This document shows, in pieces, positions 62,313 through 62,455 of a DNA stretch of 62,455 bases; position 1 is the first letter of the stretch; each line of letters opens with the position of its first letter. The position numbers and the translations under genes are program-made. Under the pieces are notes generated by a model. That model was not told the DNA's origin, made no database searches, and saw nothing but the letters and a program-made list of their open reading frames with translations. This stretch comes from Planctomycetota bacterium (GTDB lineage Bacteria > Planctomycetota > JAJSAM01), in NCBI GenBank assembly GCA_024274785.1, contig JAJSAM010000040.1, positions 1 to 62,455 of the forward strand, read 5' to 3'.

Positions 62313-62455
62313 TCAGGCGGGGATCGCCCGGCGATCGTACCAGCGCCGGCGGCGAGTGAAATCGAGGTCGATTCCACCAAGAAGCAGCGCCAGTTCCTCG
62401 CTCCTCATCTGGACCGGATCCGTGCCGTCAGGCCAGGCGAAAGTCCCCTTTTCCA
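62313..62455 (-). CDS. tnpB: IS66 tnpB (Orf2), C-terminal part, cut by window edge
   Basis: The last 47 codons on the minus strand, running off the window edge. It reads KGTFAWPDGTDPVQMRSEEL, ALLLGGIDLDFTRRRRWYDR and a short end, the well-known C-terminus of the IS66 Orf2 protein. It stops 65 bases before tnpC, the usual IS66 spacing. Its own start is outside the window. Confidence 0.9.
   Translation of the reverse strand, partial: EKGTFAWPDGTDPVQMRSEELALLLGGIDLDFTRRRRWYDRRAIPA

Larger units (their letters stand above)
57098..62455 (-). mobile_element. IS66-family insertion sequence, interrupted, right end outside window
   Basis: The left end is taken as GTAAGTGTCCGACGAACC at 57098-57115, in keeping with IS66-type ends that start GTAAG. 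tnpC and the end of tnpB are present, all reading leftward; tnpA and the other end lie outside. A RIT element splits tnpC. A near-perfect hairpin (57103-57131, GTCCGACGAA with one mismatch) overlaps the left end. Target duplication (8 bases in this family) cannot be checked here. The IS lies 50 bases after the sigma operon. Confidence 0.85.

Noticed and set aside
57098..62455. The three recombinases as an integrated phage or integron
   Set aside because: No phage, cargo or attC sequences; gene overlaps, sizes and terminal repeats match RIT elements instead.

Overview
The window is 62,455 bases of GC-rich DNA (roughly two thirds G+C) from a Gram-negative bacterium. Outer-membrane proteins (FadL, a TolC-type channel), many lipoproteins and a tripartite RND pump show a diderm envelope. 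The mix of a heterodisulfide-reductase HdrA, an ovothiol synthase, TPR/HEAT lipoproteins, an alpha-2-macroglobulin, a PEP-CTERM-like protein and a recombinase-trio element would suit a planctomycete, acidobacterium, myxobacterium-like or related metagenomic lineage. No rRNA, tRNA or other phylogenetic marker was found, so the phylum is not settled here.

Layout. 0-12.8 kb: Uma2-type nuclease, a large alpha-2-macroglobulin, an exported unknown, a rhodanese lipoprotein, two methyltransferases, a pentapeptide protein and a GT39 glycosyltransferase with TPRs. 13.2-19.7 kb: a heavy-metal efflux operon (small Cys-rich exported protein, TolC, HlyD/CusB, CusA/CzcA). 20.5-23.4 kb: HdrA-MvhD with an in-frame UGA exactly where a Cys is expected, followed by a SECIS-like hairpin, a zinc-ribbon gene and a truncated selB relic. 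23.5-30.4 kb: lipoproteins, a TatT-like protein, two paralogous HEAT proteins, then convergent FadL and acyl-CoA synthetase (fatty-acid uptake and activation). 30.6-36.2 kb: ovothiol synthase OvoA, a STAS protein and a TPR-PAS-sigma54 activator. 36.3-43.5 kb: an internally deleted sulfatase, a thioesterase, small envelope proteins and topA. 43.7-49.7 kb: a lectin-like PEP-CTERM protein, ZupT, a cysteine desulfurase, a RuvC-like nuclease, a GNAT and hipBA. 50.1-57.0 kb: a TldD/PmbA pair, MsrB, FxsA and an ECF sigma/anti-sigma operon. 57.1 kb to the end: an IS66-family element whose transposase gene is split by a recombinase-in-trio (RIT) element.

The two strongest observations are the predicted selenoprotein HdrA next to a dead selB fragment, and the RIT element, whose ends can be read to the base because the interrupted IS66 gene can be rejoined. 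A dispersed repeat with the palindromic core CACGCAGA-T-TCTGCGTG occurs three times (12.96, 19.77 and 48.0 kb), always between genes. Long reading frames opposite real genes are common at this GC content and were left out.
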